A DNA stretch of 43,729 bases from Paracoccaceae bacterium (GTDB taxonomy: Bacteria > Pseudomonadota > Alphaproteobacteria > Rhodobacterales > Rhodobacteraceae), in the NCBI GenBank assembly GCA_026709265.1, contig JAPOTI010000055.1, positions 1 through 43,729 of the forward strand, read 5' to 3'. How positions within the stretch are numbered: the stretch's first letter is position 1; every line of letters starts with the position of its first letter. This document shows positions 27,227 to 35,813 of the stretch, piece by piece. The notes under the pieces were generated by a model. It did not search any database. It was given only the letters and a program-made list of their open reading frames with translations, and had not been told where the DNA came from. The translations under genes were made by a program, and so were the position numbers.

Positions 27227-27852
27227 TGGAGTCTCTGCGAGCCTCCTTCAACACCAGATATCTGCATCAGAGCGACCAGCGCAGCGCGCCGCTCATCCAG
27301 CGACCTTGTTTCCAGAAGTGCCTGCCGGTCCGCTGCTGAGAACTTGCCATGCATCGCGACGAAATTAATCAGAAGCTCATCATCTGAATCCGCAAAGTCA
27401 TTACAAAATCCGGCCATGCCCGCCGCCGAAAAATGTCGGTTTGCCAGTTCAACAAATTGCGCCTTGTCAGACATGCCGCAACCGGATTCCGGCTCCAAAT
27501 CGCCCGCAAACTCGGCCCACTTGACCTCGGCCTGGGAAAACGGCTCAAATCCCGAAATCCGCCGCACCAGCCGGAATCGGGAAAAGCCCATCAAACACGC
27601 TGAATGAACATTGTCATTCTGGACATCAACACCCTCAATCTGCGCTGCACAACCGACAGAATAGAGCGTACCTTTTGAATCTCTGGGTTGAATGACTCCG
27701 ATCACCCCTTGTTCAGTTGTCGAGACTCGTTCAAATAAAGGGATGTCCGTCGGACGTACAATGGCAAACATGACAGCAGAGCGCGGGTAGAGCGTAAATT
27801 CAGCCACCTCCATGATCGGAATGGTATTCGGGAGATCTGCCAGTGAAACCAT
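27223..27852 (-). CDS. LON peptidase substrate-binding domain protein
   Basis: The 209-residue protein is a stand-alone Lon N-terminal-like (PUA-like fold) domain. Visible segments are the N-terminal [42 protein letters not shown] and [10 protein letters not shown]. It lacks the AAA+ and protease domains of Lon, so it is not a protease. The role is unknown; the family is widespread in alphaproteobacteria between thioredoxin and Trm112 genes, as here. ATG 27852 has GGAG 8 nt upstream and is preferred over GTG 27861. Confidence 0.9.
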   Translation of the reverse strand: MVSLADLPNTIPIMEVAEFTLYPRSAVMFAIVRPTDIPLFERVSTTEQGVIGVIQPRDSKGTLYSVGCAAQIEGVDVQNDNVHSACLMGFSRFRLVRRISGFEPFSQAEVKWAEFAGDLEPESGCGMSDKAQFVELANRHFSAAGMAGFCNDFADSDDELLINFVAMHGKFSAADRQALLETRSLDERRAALVALMQISGVEGGSQRLQ

Positions 27853-27887
27853 TTCGCTCACTCCGATCAGATTGGGTCCAGAAACAG

Positions 27888-28790
27888 TTACGAGAATATC
27901 ATTGAGGAAAACTGACGGCGACCCTTGAGGGCCACAGGATCATTTGGCTTCAGACTGTCGAGAATCGTCATCAATTGTTCGCGCGCGGCACCGTCCTTCC
28001 ATTCCCGATCACGCCGAAAAAGTTCCAGCAATTCTTCAATCGCCTCCGCGTTGTGCCCATTGGCGTGAAGCGCAAGTGACAGTTGCAGACGCGATTCATG
28101 ATCATTCGGATCGGTTGAAACCTTCGCACGCAGTTCGTCGACCGGGCCGGTATTCGCTGCCCGGAGAGCCAGACTCACCGCCGAACGCGCTGCCGCAACT
28201 TCCCGCGATTCAGAGATTTCTTCGGGCGCGGACTTGATTATGGCTTCGGCCGAGTCAACATTCCCGAGGGCCAGATAGGCGCGTGCCATACCACCGAGCG
28301 CAGCGGCGTTGTCGGGAACCTGCGAGAGAATGGATGCGAACTGCTGCGCCGCATCGACTGCGGCGCCCGCATCCAGAAGCTTCTCAGCCTCTTCAAGTGC
28401 CTCGGGAATGCCATCACCCTTGCCGAGCTTTGCCAATTGACTCAGGAACCTGTTGATCTGCGAAGGCGGCTGTGCCCCTGCGAAACCGTCGACAGGTCGA
28501 CCATCAGCAAAACCGAATACCATTGGCACAGATTGGACGCCAAGTTGAGCAACGAGTGACTGGCACTTGTCTGCATCGAACTTCACCAGTGTGACCGTGC
28601 CTGCGCGTTCCGCAACCGCCCGTTCAAGCTGCGGCCCGAATGTCTTGCAGGGACCGCACCAGGATGCGCTGAAATACGCAACAACCGGAACTGACTTGCT
28701 GGCCTCCATGACATCGGCGGCAAACGACGATTCGGTCCCTTGTTTCACGACTGCAGCGGCGGTGCCGTTCCTTTGATTCATCTCAAGCAT
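27888..28790 (-). CDS. YbbN/CnoX-like thioredoxin-TPR protein
   Basis: The 300-residue protein has an N-terminal thioredoxin domain with active site WCGPC at 44-48 and VPMVFGFADGRPVDGFAGA containing the cis-Pro. A TPR-like helical C-terminal half follows (about 130-290) with ALGGMARAYLALGNVDSAEAII. This architecture is that of YbbN/CnoX, a chaperedoxin that protects proteins from overoxidation and hands them to GroEL or DnaK. Here the CxxC is intact, so redox activity is possible; E. coli CnoX has an altered motif. It ends 35 bp before the LON-domain gene start, suggesting an operon with LON and Trm112. Confidence 0.92.
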   Translation of the reverse strand: MLEMNQRNGTAAAVVKQGTESSFAADVMEASKSVPVVAYFSASWCGPCKTFGPQLERAVAERAGTVTLVKFDADKCQSLVAQLGVQSVPMVFGFADGRPVDGFAGAQPPSQINRFLSQLAKLGKGDGIPEALEEAEKLLDAGAAVDAAQQFASILSQVPDNAAALGGMARAYLALGNVDSAEAIIKSAPEEISESREVAAARSAVSLALRAANTGPVDELRAKVSTDPNDHESRLQLSLALHANGHNAEAIEELLELFRRDREWKDGAAREQLMTILDSLKPNDPVALKGRRQFSSMIFS

Positions 28791-28866
28791 GGAAAATCAC
28801 CGTTTCATGTTTCTGGCTGTCAATAATTGCTCCAAACTGAATGTCCAAACGCGCCGACAACCTCGT

Positions 28867-29655
28867 TTATAAGTCAAATTCAGCAATGACCGGCACATGG
28901 TCTGATGGTCTCTCCCAACCGCGTACCGATCGCAGGATGCGCGAACAGTGATGATCGCGGACCAGGTCCGGCGTTGCCCAAATATGATCAAGACGACGGC
29001 CCTTGTCGGCGGCATCCCAGTCAGGTGACCGATACGACCACCAGGAATAGAGTTTTCCGTGCGGTATGTCAGCACGTACAATATCGGTCCAGTTACCCCC
29101 TTCGATAACCGAGTTCAACAGATCGACTTCGACCGGCGTGTGACTCACAACATTCAGGAGTTGGCGGTGCGACCAGACATCATCTTCCTGCGGTGCGATA
29201 TTCAAGTCGCCAACCAGAATTTTCCTTGTGGGTTGCTCTTGACGGCTCCAATCCCGCATGGCCCTCACATAATCAAGTTTTTCACCAAATTTCGGATTCG
29301 TGACGGGGTCAGGCTCGTAACCACCAGCCGGCACATAAAAGTTCTCAATGATAATGCCGTTATCCAGTTGCACTGCGACATGGCGGGCAGATCCGTTGCC
29401 GAGCATGTCTTTTGATCCCATATCCGTAATCGGAATCCGCGAGAAGACTGCGACACCGTTATAGGCCTTCTGGCCTCGTAACACAGACTGATCGTAGCCC
29501 ATCTCGGCAAACGCCGAGCAGGCAATCTTGTCCGCGGGAGACTTCAACTCCTGCAAGCAGAGAATATCGGGGCGTTCACTTCGCAAGAAACGCGCAATCA
29601 ATTCCATACGTATCCGCACCGAGTTGATGTTCCAGGTTGCAATCGAAAATCTCAA
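28867..29655 (-). CDS. xthA: Exodeoxyribonuclease III (AP endonuclease)
   Basis: The 262-residue DNA repair nuclease cleaves at abasic sites and degrades 3' ends of duplex DNA. Motifs seen are IATWNINSVRIR at the start, LCLQELKSP with the metal-binding Glu36, then LVGDLNIAP, RRLDHIWATPDL and the terminal SDHVPVIAEF with the catalytic His. Length is normal. The start is TTG 29655: GGAGG stands 6 nt upstream, and no ATG or GTG in frame is compatible with the conserved N-terminus. It lies 76 bp upstream of the thioredoxin gene on the same strand. Confidence 0.95.
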   Translation of the reverse strand: MRFSIATWNINSVRIRMELIARFLRSERPDILCLQELKSPADKIACSAFAEMGYDQSVLRGQKAYNGVAVFSRIPITDMGSKDMLGNGSARHVAVQLDNGIIIENFYVPAGGYEPDPVTNPKFGEKLDYVRAMRDWSRQEQPTRKILVGDLNIAPQEDDVWSHRQLLNVVSHTPVEVDLLNSVIEGGNWTDIVRADIPHGKLYSWWSYRSPDWDAADKGRRLDHIWATPDLVRDHHCSRILRSVRGWERPSDHVPVIAEFDL

Positions 29656-29699
29656 TTCACCCCTCCACGCATTAATTTATCGCGCAATGGGACAGACGA

Positions 29700-29720
29700 T
29701 GTCCGGCACGTGACCGGACA
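29700..29720 (-). terminator. 7-bp hairpin between response regulator and xthA
   Basis: TGTCCGG (29700-29706) and CCGGACA (29714-29720) pair around a 7-nt loop. On the minus strand it follows the regulator gene by about 80 bp and precedes xthA. The trailing sequence TCGTCTGTCCC is only mildly T-rich, so it is a candidate terminator or attenuator of modest strength. Confidence 0.35.
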
Positions 29721-29797
29721 GATTTGCCGCTGGGCCGCACAGGTTTCTCTGAATGTCCCGCTGGACAGAATGGAGGGTTTGCCCATTGCAAATCCTG

Positions 29798-30553
29798 TCA
29801 TTTCTTCACCTCGTGACAAGGTGAATGGGTGTCCCCTTTGGCATCGAGACTGTAGCCGTCATCATGCGTCATGATAAAATTGACCCCGGAACACAGACTT
29901 CGCAGCTTGATCCGCAGGCGGTGAATATGAACCTGCACGGTGGCGGTGTCCACAGATGCTTCATATCCCCAGACATCCTTGAGGAGCATGTCACGGCTGA
30001 CAGGATTTCCCGACGCGCGGTACAGGCGATGCAGCAGCCGGGATTCCAGATCCGACAATGCGCTTTGCATTCCATCATCGTTCCTGAGCAGGTTTTCAGC
30101 TGACAGGAAAGTTAAACTGCCAATGGGTAAAGGTTCATGCGCCCGCCATTGACGATCGCGCACCTGCAGACGCATCATGGCGATCAGGTCACGAATCCTG
30201 AACGGTTGGCGGAGGATCACATCAGCAAGGGCCTCGAGTTCTCCTATTTCCTCCCCTTTCGAATGGTCGCTGGTCAGGATCACGAGTGACGAGTGTGGCA
30301 GCTCGGCGCGGTAATGTTGACACCGCACAAAAACTGATTGCCGATCATGCGAATCCCGATGCAACAGGATCACCGCAGGTGGCTGGTGCTTCACCAGTGA
30401 CTCCTGAATTTCGAATTCGTCGCTCTGCGACAGCAAATCTGTCAGGGCTTCGACAAGTCTATTGTCGTGGGTGTCGACGAATATGCCGGTACGGTTGCGC
30501 CTCAATGAAACAGGCCTCGAAAGCTGTGAAATCGCGTCTTCATCACCGTTCAT
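29798..30553 (-). CDS. OmpR-type winged-helix regulator with degenerate receiver
   Basis: The 251-residue protein has a C-terminal OmpR/PhoB winged helix (about 145-240) with LSDLESRLLHRLYRASGNPV, then VSRDMLLKDVWGYEA, then VHIHRLRIKL and the wing THDDGYSLD. The N-terminal half has receiver-like features, including the switch segment ILRQPFRIRDLIAMM corresponding to the usual KPF motif. The place of the phospho-acceptor Asp reads VILLHRDSHDRQ, and I cannot identify the acceptor with confidence. It may therefore be phosphorylation-independent. ATG 30553 is the start (TTG 30556 alternative). It is upstream of xthA on the same strand, separated by a hairpin. No histidine kinase is near. Confidence 0.8.
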   Translation of the reverse strand: MNGDEDAISQLSRPVSLRRNRTGIFVDTHDNRLVEALTDLLSQSDEFEIQESLVKHQPPAVILLHRDSHDRQSVFVRCQHYRAELPHSSLVILTSDHSKGEEIGELEALADVILRQPFRIRDLIAMMRLQVRDRQWRAHEPLPIGSLTFLSAENLLRNDDGMQSALSDLESRLLHRLYRASGNPVSRDMLLKDVWGYEASVDTATVQVHIHRLRIKLRSLCSGVNFIMTHDDGYSLDAKGDTHSPCHEVKK

Positions 30554-30590
30554 CAAACCTGATCAGGTGCAACCCCCGATGGTCTCTCAT

Positions 30591-32639
30591 CTATCGGACC
30601 ATGGCCGCTGTATTGCCGCCATCCACTGTCAGGATCGCGCCACTGGTCTTGCGCGCCATGACAAGATGAAGAAACGCCGCGGCCACATCCTCGGCCATCA
30701 CTTCTCTCTTCAACAAGTTGCCACGCATGTAATCTTCCGGGCTGATGCCACGAGAAGCGGCGCGCTCGACAACGAAAGCGTCGGTGAGAAGATTGGTTCG
30801 AATGCGGTCAGCATTGACAGCATTGGAAGTAATACCCGATGCTCCAAACTCAATCGCATACTGGCGGACAAGCGCCAGAAGCGCCGCTTTGGAAGTGCCG
30901 TAGGGACCCAGTCCCGGGCCCGGATTGAGTGCCTGTTTACTCACATTGAATGCCAGGGCTCCCCCGGTATCCTGTAGCTGCATGATCTCCACACAGGCGC
31001 GCGCCATGTAATGGTGGCTCCAAAAGTTCAGTTCATGTGCACGCCGGAAGTCCGCGTCTGCAACCTGAAGCAGATTGCCCTGTACAGCCGCCCCGGCATT
31101 CGACACCAGAATATCGACGCCACCGAAAGTCTCAGCGACTCGGCGCACAGCTGATCGCACGGCCGCGCTATCCGTCACATCGCATGTAAATTCCTTGCCA
31201 CCCACTTCATCGCTTGCTGCCTTGAGGCGCGCGCCATCGATATCGAACATTGCCACCTCGGCACCTTCTCCTCTCAGGGCCCTGGCAGTTGCGAGACCAA
31301 GACCACTGGCTGCACCTGTGACAATGGCGACTTGCCGATGCAGGGGTTTCTCCGCAACCGTCGCCAGCTTGGCTTGTTCGAGCGACCAATATTCCATGTC
31401 GAACAAATCATTCTCGGAAAGTGCTTCGAATCTGCCAAATCCCTCGGCACGCGTTATGACATCGACTGTAGCTTCACCGACATCGGCCGCGACCGCTGCT
31501 TCACGTGCGGTCCGGCCCACACCGAACAGGCCTGAACCCGGCACATAAACAATTCTGGGTACGGGATCGAGTTGGGTCAGTCCGCTCCCCACACGCCTGT
31601 TGTTGCGGTGAAAATAATCGACGTAAGCAGAAGTGAAATCGGCGGTTGCACGGCGGAGACCCGCAGCAAAACTCTCCAGATCGTCGGCCAGGGGGACCGA
31701 CGTGACCATTCCAAATCGTTTGATACGGATCACGTGATCGGGCGTTGCATTCCCCCGTGAAGAATAATCGGTGAGTGCCTGGCCATCGACAAAATGCCGA
31801 ACGGAATCAGAATTGCGGTGATCAAGTATCCATCGGTCGGGGCATTTTTCAGCCGGTGTATCGCCTGCCAAGGCCCCCCGCAGGATGGGCGCGATATCTG
31901 CCAAATCAGCAATTTTTCCTGGTAATTCACGGCATCCGAAGGGACGTGACTTGCCACTGGCGAGGCGTCTCTCTGCTGTATCCACCATCGCGATCATGGC
32001 TTCGTAGGATTGACGCGGGTCATCATCAAAAGTGAAGATTCCATGATTCATGAGAATCATGCTTTCAACCTTCGTCGCCACACCAAGAAGGCGTGCGCAT
32101 TCTTTCGCGAGAGTGAAACCGGGAAAGACATAGGGCACGATCAGGGCATCCTGAAAAAGATCGCGTATCAGCTCTTCGCCATTCGGCTGGTTGGTCAGTG
32201 CAACAATGGCATTGGCATGCGTGTGGTCGACGAATTTGTGTGGAATAATCGCGTGCAGTACCGCTTCAACCGATGGATTTGGTGCGTATGGATCGAGAAG
32301 CATCCGGCGTTGAGCAGCGACCAGTTCAGCGTCACTCAGGGTCTCGAGTTGTGCAAGACTGGCAAGCGGTGCCAATTCGACCGCTGGCAGCCCTGCTGGC
32401 TCAATCGTCGCCATATCCCAGCCTGAACCTTTGACACACAGCACATCGAGACTCTTGCCGAAAGTATCAGTCATCGATGTCTTCACCGAACTGTTGCCGC
32501 CGCCATGCAGCACGAGAGCGGGATCCTGACCGAGGAGACGCGTGGTGTAGGTCCGGACCGCAAGATCCGCCGACACGCCCTCGCCGGCATAATGTGAAAT
32601 CAATGAGTCGTGTTCAGCTTGGTCCCAGCGTGACTGCAT
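30591..32639 (-). CDS. Bifunctional class II aldolase / short-chain dehydrogenase
   Basis: The 682-residue fusion has an N-terminal class II aldolase domain (about 25-240) with LVLHGGGNSSVK as the phosphate loop and KFVDHTHANA (about 134-143), the metal-binding His pair. The C-terminal SDR domain has TGAASGLG at 441-448, NAG, and YGTSK near 580. The architecture matches RhaD/RhaE-type rhamnulose-phosphate aldolase/dehydrogenases and the YuxG group. Substrate is not determined by sequence; these fusions act on deoxyhexulose or similar sugars and oxidise the lactaldehyde-like product. No rhamnose kinase or isomerase is adjacent. It is single-cistron on the minus strand, ahead of the stand-alone SDR. 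Confidence 0.92.
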   Translation of the reverse strand: MQSRWDQAEHDSLISHYAGEGVSADLAVRTYTTRLLGQDPALVLHGGGNSSVKTSMTDTFGKSLDVLCVKGSGWDMATIEPAGLPAVELAPLASLAQLETLSDAELVAAQRRMLLDPYAPNPSVEAVLHAIIPHKFVDHTHANAIVALTNQPNGEELIRDLFQDALIVPYVFPGFTLAKECARLLGVATKVESMILMNHGIFTFDDDPRQSYEAMIAMVDTAERRLASGKSRPFGCRELPGKIADLADIAPILRGALAGDTPAEKCPDRWILDHRNSDSVRHFVDGQALTDYSSRGNATPDHVIRIKRFGMVTSVPLADDLESFAAGLRRATADFTSAYVDYFHRNNRRVGSGLTQLDPVPRIVYVPGSGLFGVGRTAREAAVAADVGEATVDVITRAEGFGRFEALSENDLFDMEYWSLEQAKLATVAEKPLHRQVAIVTGAASGLGLATARALRGEGAEVAMFDIDGARLKAASDEVGGKEFTCDVTDSAAVRSAVRRVAETFGGVDILVSNAGAAVQGNLLQVADADFRRAHELNFWSHHYMARACVEIMQLQDTGGALAFNVSKQALNPGPGLGPYGTSKAALLALVRQYAIEFGASGITSNAVNADRIRTNLLTDAFVVERAASRGISPEDYMRGNLLKREVMAEDVAAAFLHLVMARKTSGAILTVDGGNTAAMVR

Positions 32640-32771
32640 GATTGCCCCCGAATGATATGGCTATGTGATCCCGGAATGCGTTGACATACAGCCATCGATC
32701 CTTGGTGTCGTTATCGTGGTACGGGCATCGCCCCCGCAGGTCAAACCTGTCCGCGACAGGGGTGCGGGGTT

Positions 32772-33494
32772 TCAATAGCCTTGCCGTGTCGGTGTCAGGC
32801 AAATCTCCTGGACCAGGGCGCGTTGCGGCAATCGGTAGGCATCGTGGATCAGTTGCGCAACGATATCGGCGCCGATGCCGCCGCCCATCTTGGCCTTGCC
32901 TTCATTGTAGGCCGCCAGGGTCTCCTTGTCCCGCACCCCCGACAGGAGCTCGGTGTCAATCACCCCCGGTGACACCACCAGGACCCGCACATCATACGCC
33001 GAAAGATAGGCGCGCAAGGATTCCCCCACCGCATGCACGAAAAACTTCGTCCCGCAATACACGGTATGATCCGGATAGACCTTGCGCCCGGCAATCGAAC
33101 TCATCAGGATCAGGGTCCCCGTGCGGCGCTCCATCATCCCCGGCATGACGGCATGCACCGTGTTCATCACCCCCTTGGTATTGATATCAATCATCTCATC
33201 CCACTCTTCGGGCGGTTGACGGCCAATGTCGGCAAACCGACCCACACCGGCATTGGCGAACATCATGTCGGTGGGCCCAAACCGGTCTTCTGCCGCGGCG
33301 ACCGCCTGTCGGATCTGGTCGCGATCACGGACATCAACCGCACAACAAAGCGCATCGGGAAGATTCATCGCCTGCATGCGATCCAACCGCCGCGCCATCA
33401 ACAAAACAGGATGCCCGGCAGCGGAAAACTCCCGCGCCGTGGCCGCGCCAATACCAGAACTCGCGCCGGTAATGGCCACCAGGGGTTTGCTCAT
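32772..33494 (-). CDS. Short-chain dehydrogenase/reductase (SDR)
   Basis: The 240-residue classical SDR has the cofactor motif TGASSGIG at 9-16, NAG at 81-83 and SSIAG at 132-136 with the catalytic Ser. YCGTK at 146-150 supplies the Tyr-Lys pair, and VVSPGVIDTEL follows. The Arg residues after the first strand (ARRLDR) suggest NADP(H) preference, an inference. ATG 33494 has GTGGAG close upstream. Codon use and base composition are visibly GC-richer and more C-biased than in the flanking genes, hinting at acquisition from another genome. Substrate unknown. It is followed by about 130 bp and then the aldolase fusion gene on the same strand. Confidence 0.92.
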   Translation of the reverse strand: MSKPLVAITGASSGIGAATAREFSAAGHPVLLMARRLDRMQAMNLPDALCCAVDVRDRDQIRQAVAAAEDRFGPTDMMFANAGVGRFADIGRQPPEEWDEMIDINTKGVMNTVHAVMPGMMERRTGTLILMSSIAGRKVYPDHTVYCGTKFFVHAVGESLRAYLSAYDVRVLVVSPGVIDTELLSGVRDKETLAAYNEGKAKMGGGIGADIVAQLIHDAYRLPQRALVQEICLTPTRQGY

Positions 33495-34634
33495 ACTCTC
33501 CACACCTTCCCTTCTCATCCCGCACCCGCCCAATCACCTCAGGCACGCACCGCACCATTACACGCTATCGGACAGACCACGTCAATCACATCCTGCACTC
33601 CACCCTCAAACATCATCAACGCCATCAACCTGACCACACACAAACCGAATCCTGTGGGTATCAGACGGCATAAACCTGTCAATCCGCGTTCAAGTCTCGA
33701 GTACTGGACAATGATTCAGCCACGTGACCCAATCGGCGAATGACCTGGCGTCGAAGACAGCACAAATGATGTCGTACACAGCCAGATAAGTCTCCTGCCT
33801 CCCCTCCTGCCAAAGTCGATCCCGCAAACCGATCGACAAACCGAAGAACCCTGACCATGAAGCCTGATGTATTGGATAGCCGACTGACCCCCGACATCAA
33901 CTCAAAAAGTGGATCGTCACCGACCGTGCCAAAGGAATCACTGTGACTCAAACTGCCCTGACAACGCTGTCCCCCGTTTGCCAATCAACTGGCATTCCAT
34001 GGGTTCAAACTGTCTACTGTGGGCCCGCAAGATAGGGTTCATGTTCACGGATATCTCGGGATCCAGATGGTCTGCAAAAAAACAGAGGTGCGAAGTTGAA
34101 TGACCAATTGTTGCGCGTCACCGACCGGATTCGATCTTCGATCGGAGGGAGAACAAGAAGTTCCTGATGGATGGCTGCAACAATGCATGCGCGAGAATAG
34201 GCAGAGAAAAACGGTGCATTCATCGCCCGTGATGACCATTAGACTCAATTACATTTCTGGAAACGGCGCGCGCCGGTTATCCGCTTGCTGTGGCGCACAA
34301 GGCGCTGGCCGGTTGGACCTCGACAAAAGGCCAAGGACAGACTGTCTTGCGCGATCGCTGATTGCCTTTCCCAAATTCCACCTGCCGATCAATGAGAAAT
34401 TTCGTATCAATCCGCCTTGCGCAAATCAGGGGAGACCCATCGCCACCTCCTGCAGTTTGACGACAATTCTCATTTTTTGTAAAGGCATGCCTTGACCCTG
34501 TTTGGAAAACCATGTCATGCGCGATGAGGTTCTTTCGAAGACTTTTCAGCAAATGTCCCTGATGCGACTGGTCTTTGACAGCTCCCGTCTGAACTCATCC
34601 CGTTTGCACCCATACAAAAACTGCGTGGAAAAGA
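33495..34634. other. 1.1-kb interval without a supportable gene
   Basis: The interval lies between the divergent SDR gene and the CoA-transferase operon. Open frames exist (for example 33679-33984 minus, 34100-34495 plus, 34277-34552 minus) but all are short, rich in Arg, Cys or Ser, and match no family I know. The plus strand near 34098-34150 reads NDQLLRVTDRIRSSI, which could be the decayed start of a GntR-like regulator, but it breaks after about 24 codons. A 12-bp palindrome (34264-34275) is present. The operon promoter should be near its right end; TTGACC at 34492 lacks a good -10 partner. Confidence 0.5.
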
Positions 34635-35813
34635 GTGTCGGCTAGTCTGCAAGCTGTCCGCGTGCTTGACTTCACGCAAATGATGCTGGGGCCACTGGCA
34701 ACCCAGACCCTTGCCGATCTCGGCGCTGACGTTGTCAAGGTGGAAAGACCCGGCACCGGCGACTGGATGCGCGGGATGCCCATGCTCGGCGAATTGGTCG
34801 GTAAGGATTCATCTGCATTTCATGCATTCAACCGAAACAAACGCTCGATCGCCGTTGATCTCAAACATCCTTTGGGAAAGGATCTCCTGCTCGAGATTGC
34901 TCCGGAATTCGACGTGGTGACAGAAAATTTCCGCGCAGGAGTCATGGACAAGCTGGGACTGGGCTATGAGGATTTCAAGTCAAGAAACCCGGCAATCATC
35001 TATGCATCAGGCTCCGGCTGGGGACGCAATTCCAAACTGGCCAAACAGAATTGGCCCGGCCAGGATCTGCTGATTCAAGCGATGTCGGGTGTGATGTACA
35101 ATACCGGAAAACAGAACGATCAACCCACGCCGTGCGGCACACCGATTGCTGATTTTGCGGCTTCACAATCGATGGCCATAGGAATCCTTGCCGCGCTGAT
35201 TGCACGAAGCAATAATGGTGTTGGTCAAAGGGTCGAGGTTGATCTCTTCTCATCGACGTTGAACGCGATGGCGCAGGAGAATTTTGCAGTTCTTAATCAG
35301 AATGTGGAATTCAACCGTTCCGAATCAGGCCTCGCCACACCATGGAATGATGCGCCCTACGGCGCACATCCGACTGCCGATGGTTTCGTGGTGATTGCCA
35401 TGTGTGCGCTGCAGATTCTCGGCGAATTGCTTGACGATCACACGATTGCCACGTTGCACGGATTTGAGGATCGCGACGAAATCAAACGTCGTATCGATTC
35501 GCGAACCTCAGCCATGTCCAGTTCCGAACTTCTGACCTTACTCAGAGAACGCGACATCTGGTGTGCACCCGTCAAGACGTCCAATCAGATCATGCAGGAA
35601 TTGACCGAGGAGGAATCCGACCTGCTGATCCATCTTGAACATCCAGAAGCCGGGATGATCTCGGCAATTGGCTGTCCGATCTCCCTGTCTGCTGCCCCTG
35701 AGATGCCCAAAATCCCCCCACCTCAAGTGGGGCAGCATACCAAAGATGTCCTGGAACCATTGGTTGGCGCGAACCGTCTTGCCGAACTTCGCCGGGAAAA
35801 TGTCGTCGTATGA
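34635..35813 (+). CDS. CaiB/BaiF family (class III) CoA-transferase
   Basis: The 392-residue product moves CoA between carboxylic acids through an enzyme-bound anhydride. Visible segments are VRVLDFTQMMLGPLATQTL at the N-terminus, ADVVKVERPGTGDWMRG, and NRNKRSIAVDLKHP. PGQDLLIQAMSGVM follows with the likely catalytic Asp at 144, the position of Asp169 in formyl-CoA transferase. The start is GTG 34635 with GGAAAAG just upstream. Its stop overlaps the enoyl-CoA hydratase start as ATGA. It is the first gene of an operon that continues to 42851. Substrate cannot be read from sequence; relatives act on oxalate, carnitine derivatives, bile acids, succinate and aromatics. Confidence 0.92.
   Translation: MSASLQAVRVLDFTQMMLGPLATQTLADLGADVVKVERPGTGDWMRGMPMLGELVGKDSSAFHAFNRNKRSIAVDLKHPLGKDLLLEIAPEFDVVTENFRAGVMDKLGLGYEDFKSRNPAIIYASGSGWGRNSKLAKQNWPGQDLLIQAMSGVMYNTGKQNDQPTPCGTPIADFAASQSMAIGILAALIARSNNGVGQRVEVDLFSSTLNAMAQENFAVLNQNVEFNRSESGLATPWNDAPYGAHPTADGFVVIAMCALQILGELLDDHTIATLHGFEDRDEIKRRIDSRTSAMSSSELLTLLRERDIWCAPVKTSNQIMQELTEEESDLLIHLEHPEAGMISAIGCPISLSAAPEMPKIPPPQVGQHTKDVLEPLVGANRLAELRRENVVV

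Noticed and set aside
33600-33650. CATCA-rich tract as a possible repeat array
   Set aside because: The copies are few and irregular, with no fixed spacing, so it is neither a CRISPR nor a tandem repeat.
33033-33743. Plus-strand open frame of 236 codons over the SDR gene
   Set aside because: It is antisense to a complete SDR with all catalytic motifs; its Pro/His/Arg-rich text is typical of the complement of GC-rich coding DNA.
34264-34275. 12-bp palindrome CGGCGCGCGCCG as a regulatory site
   Set aside because: A GC alternation of this length can arise by chance in this background, and it lies about 360 bp from the nearest gene start.
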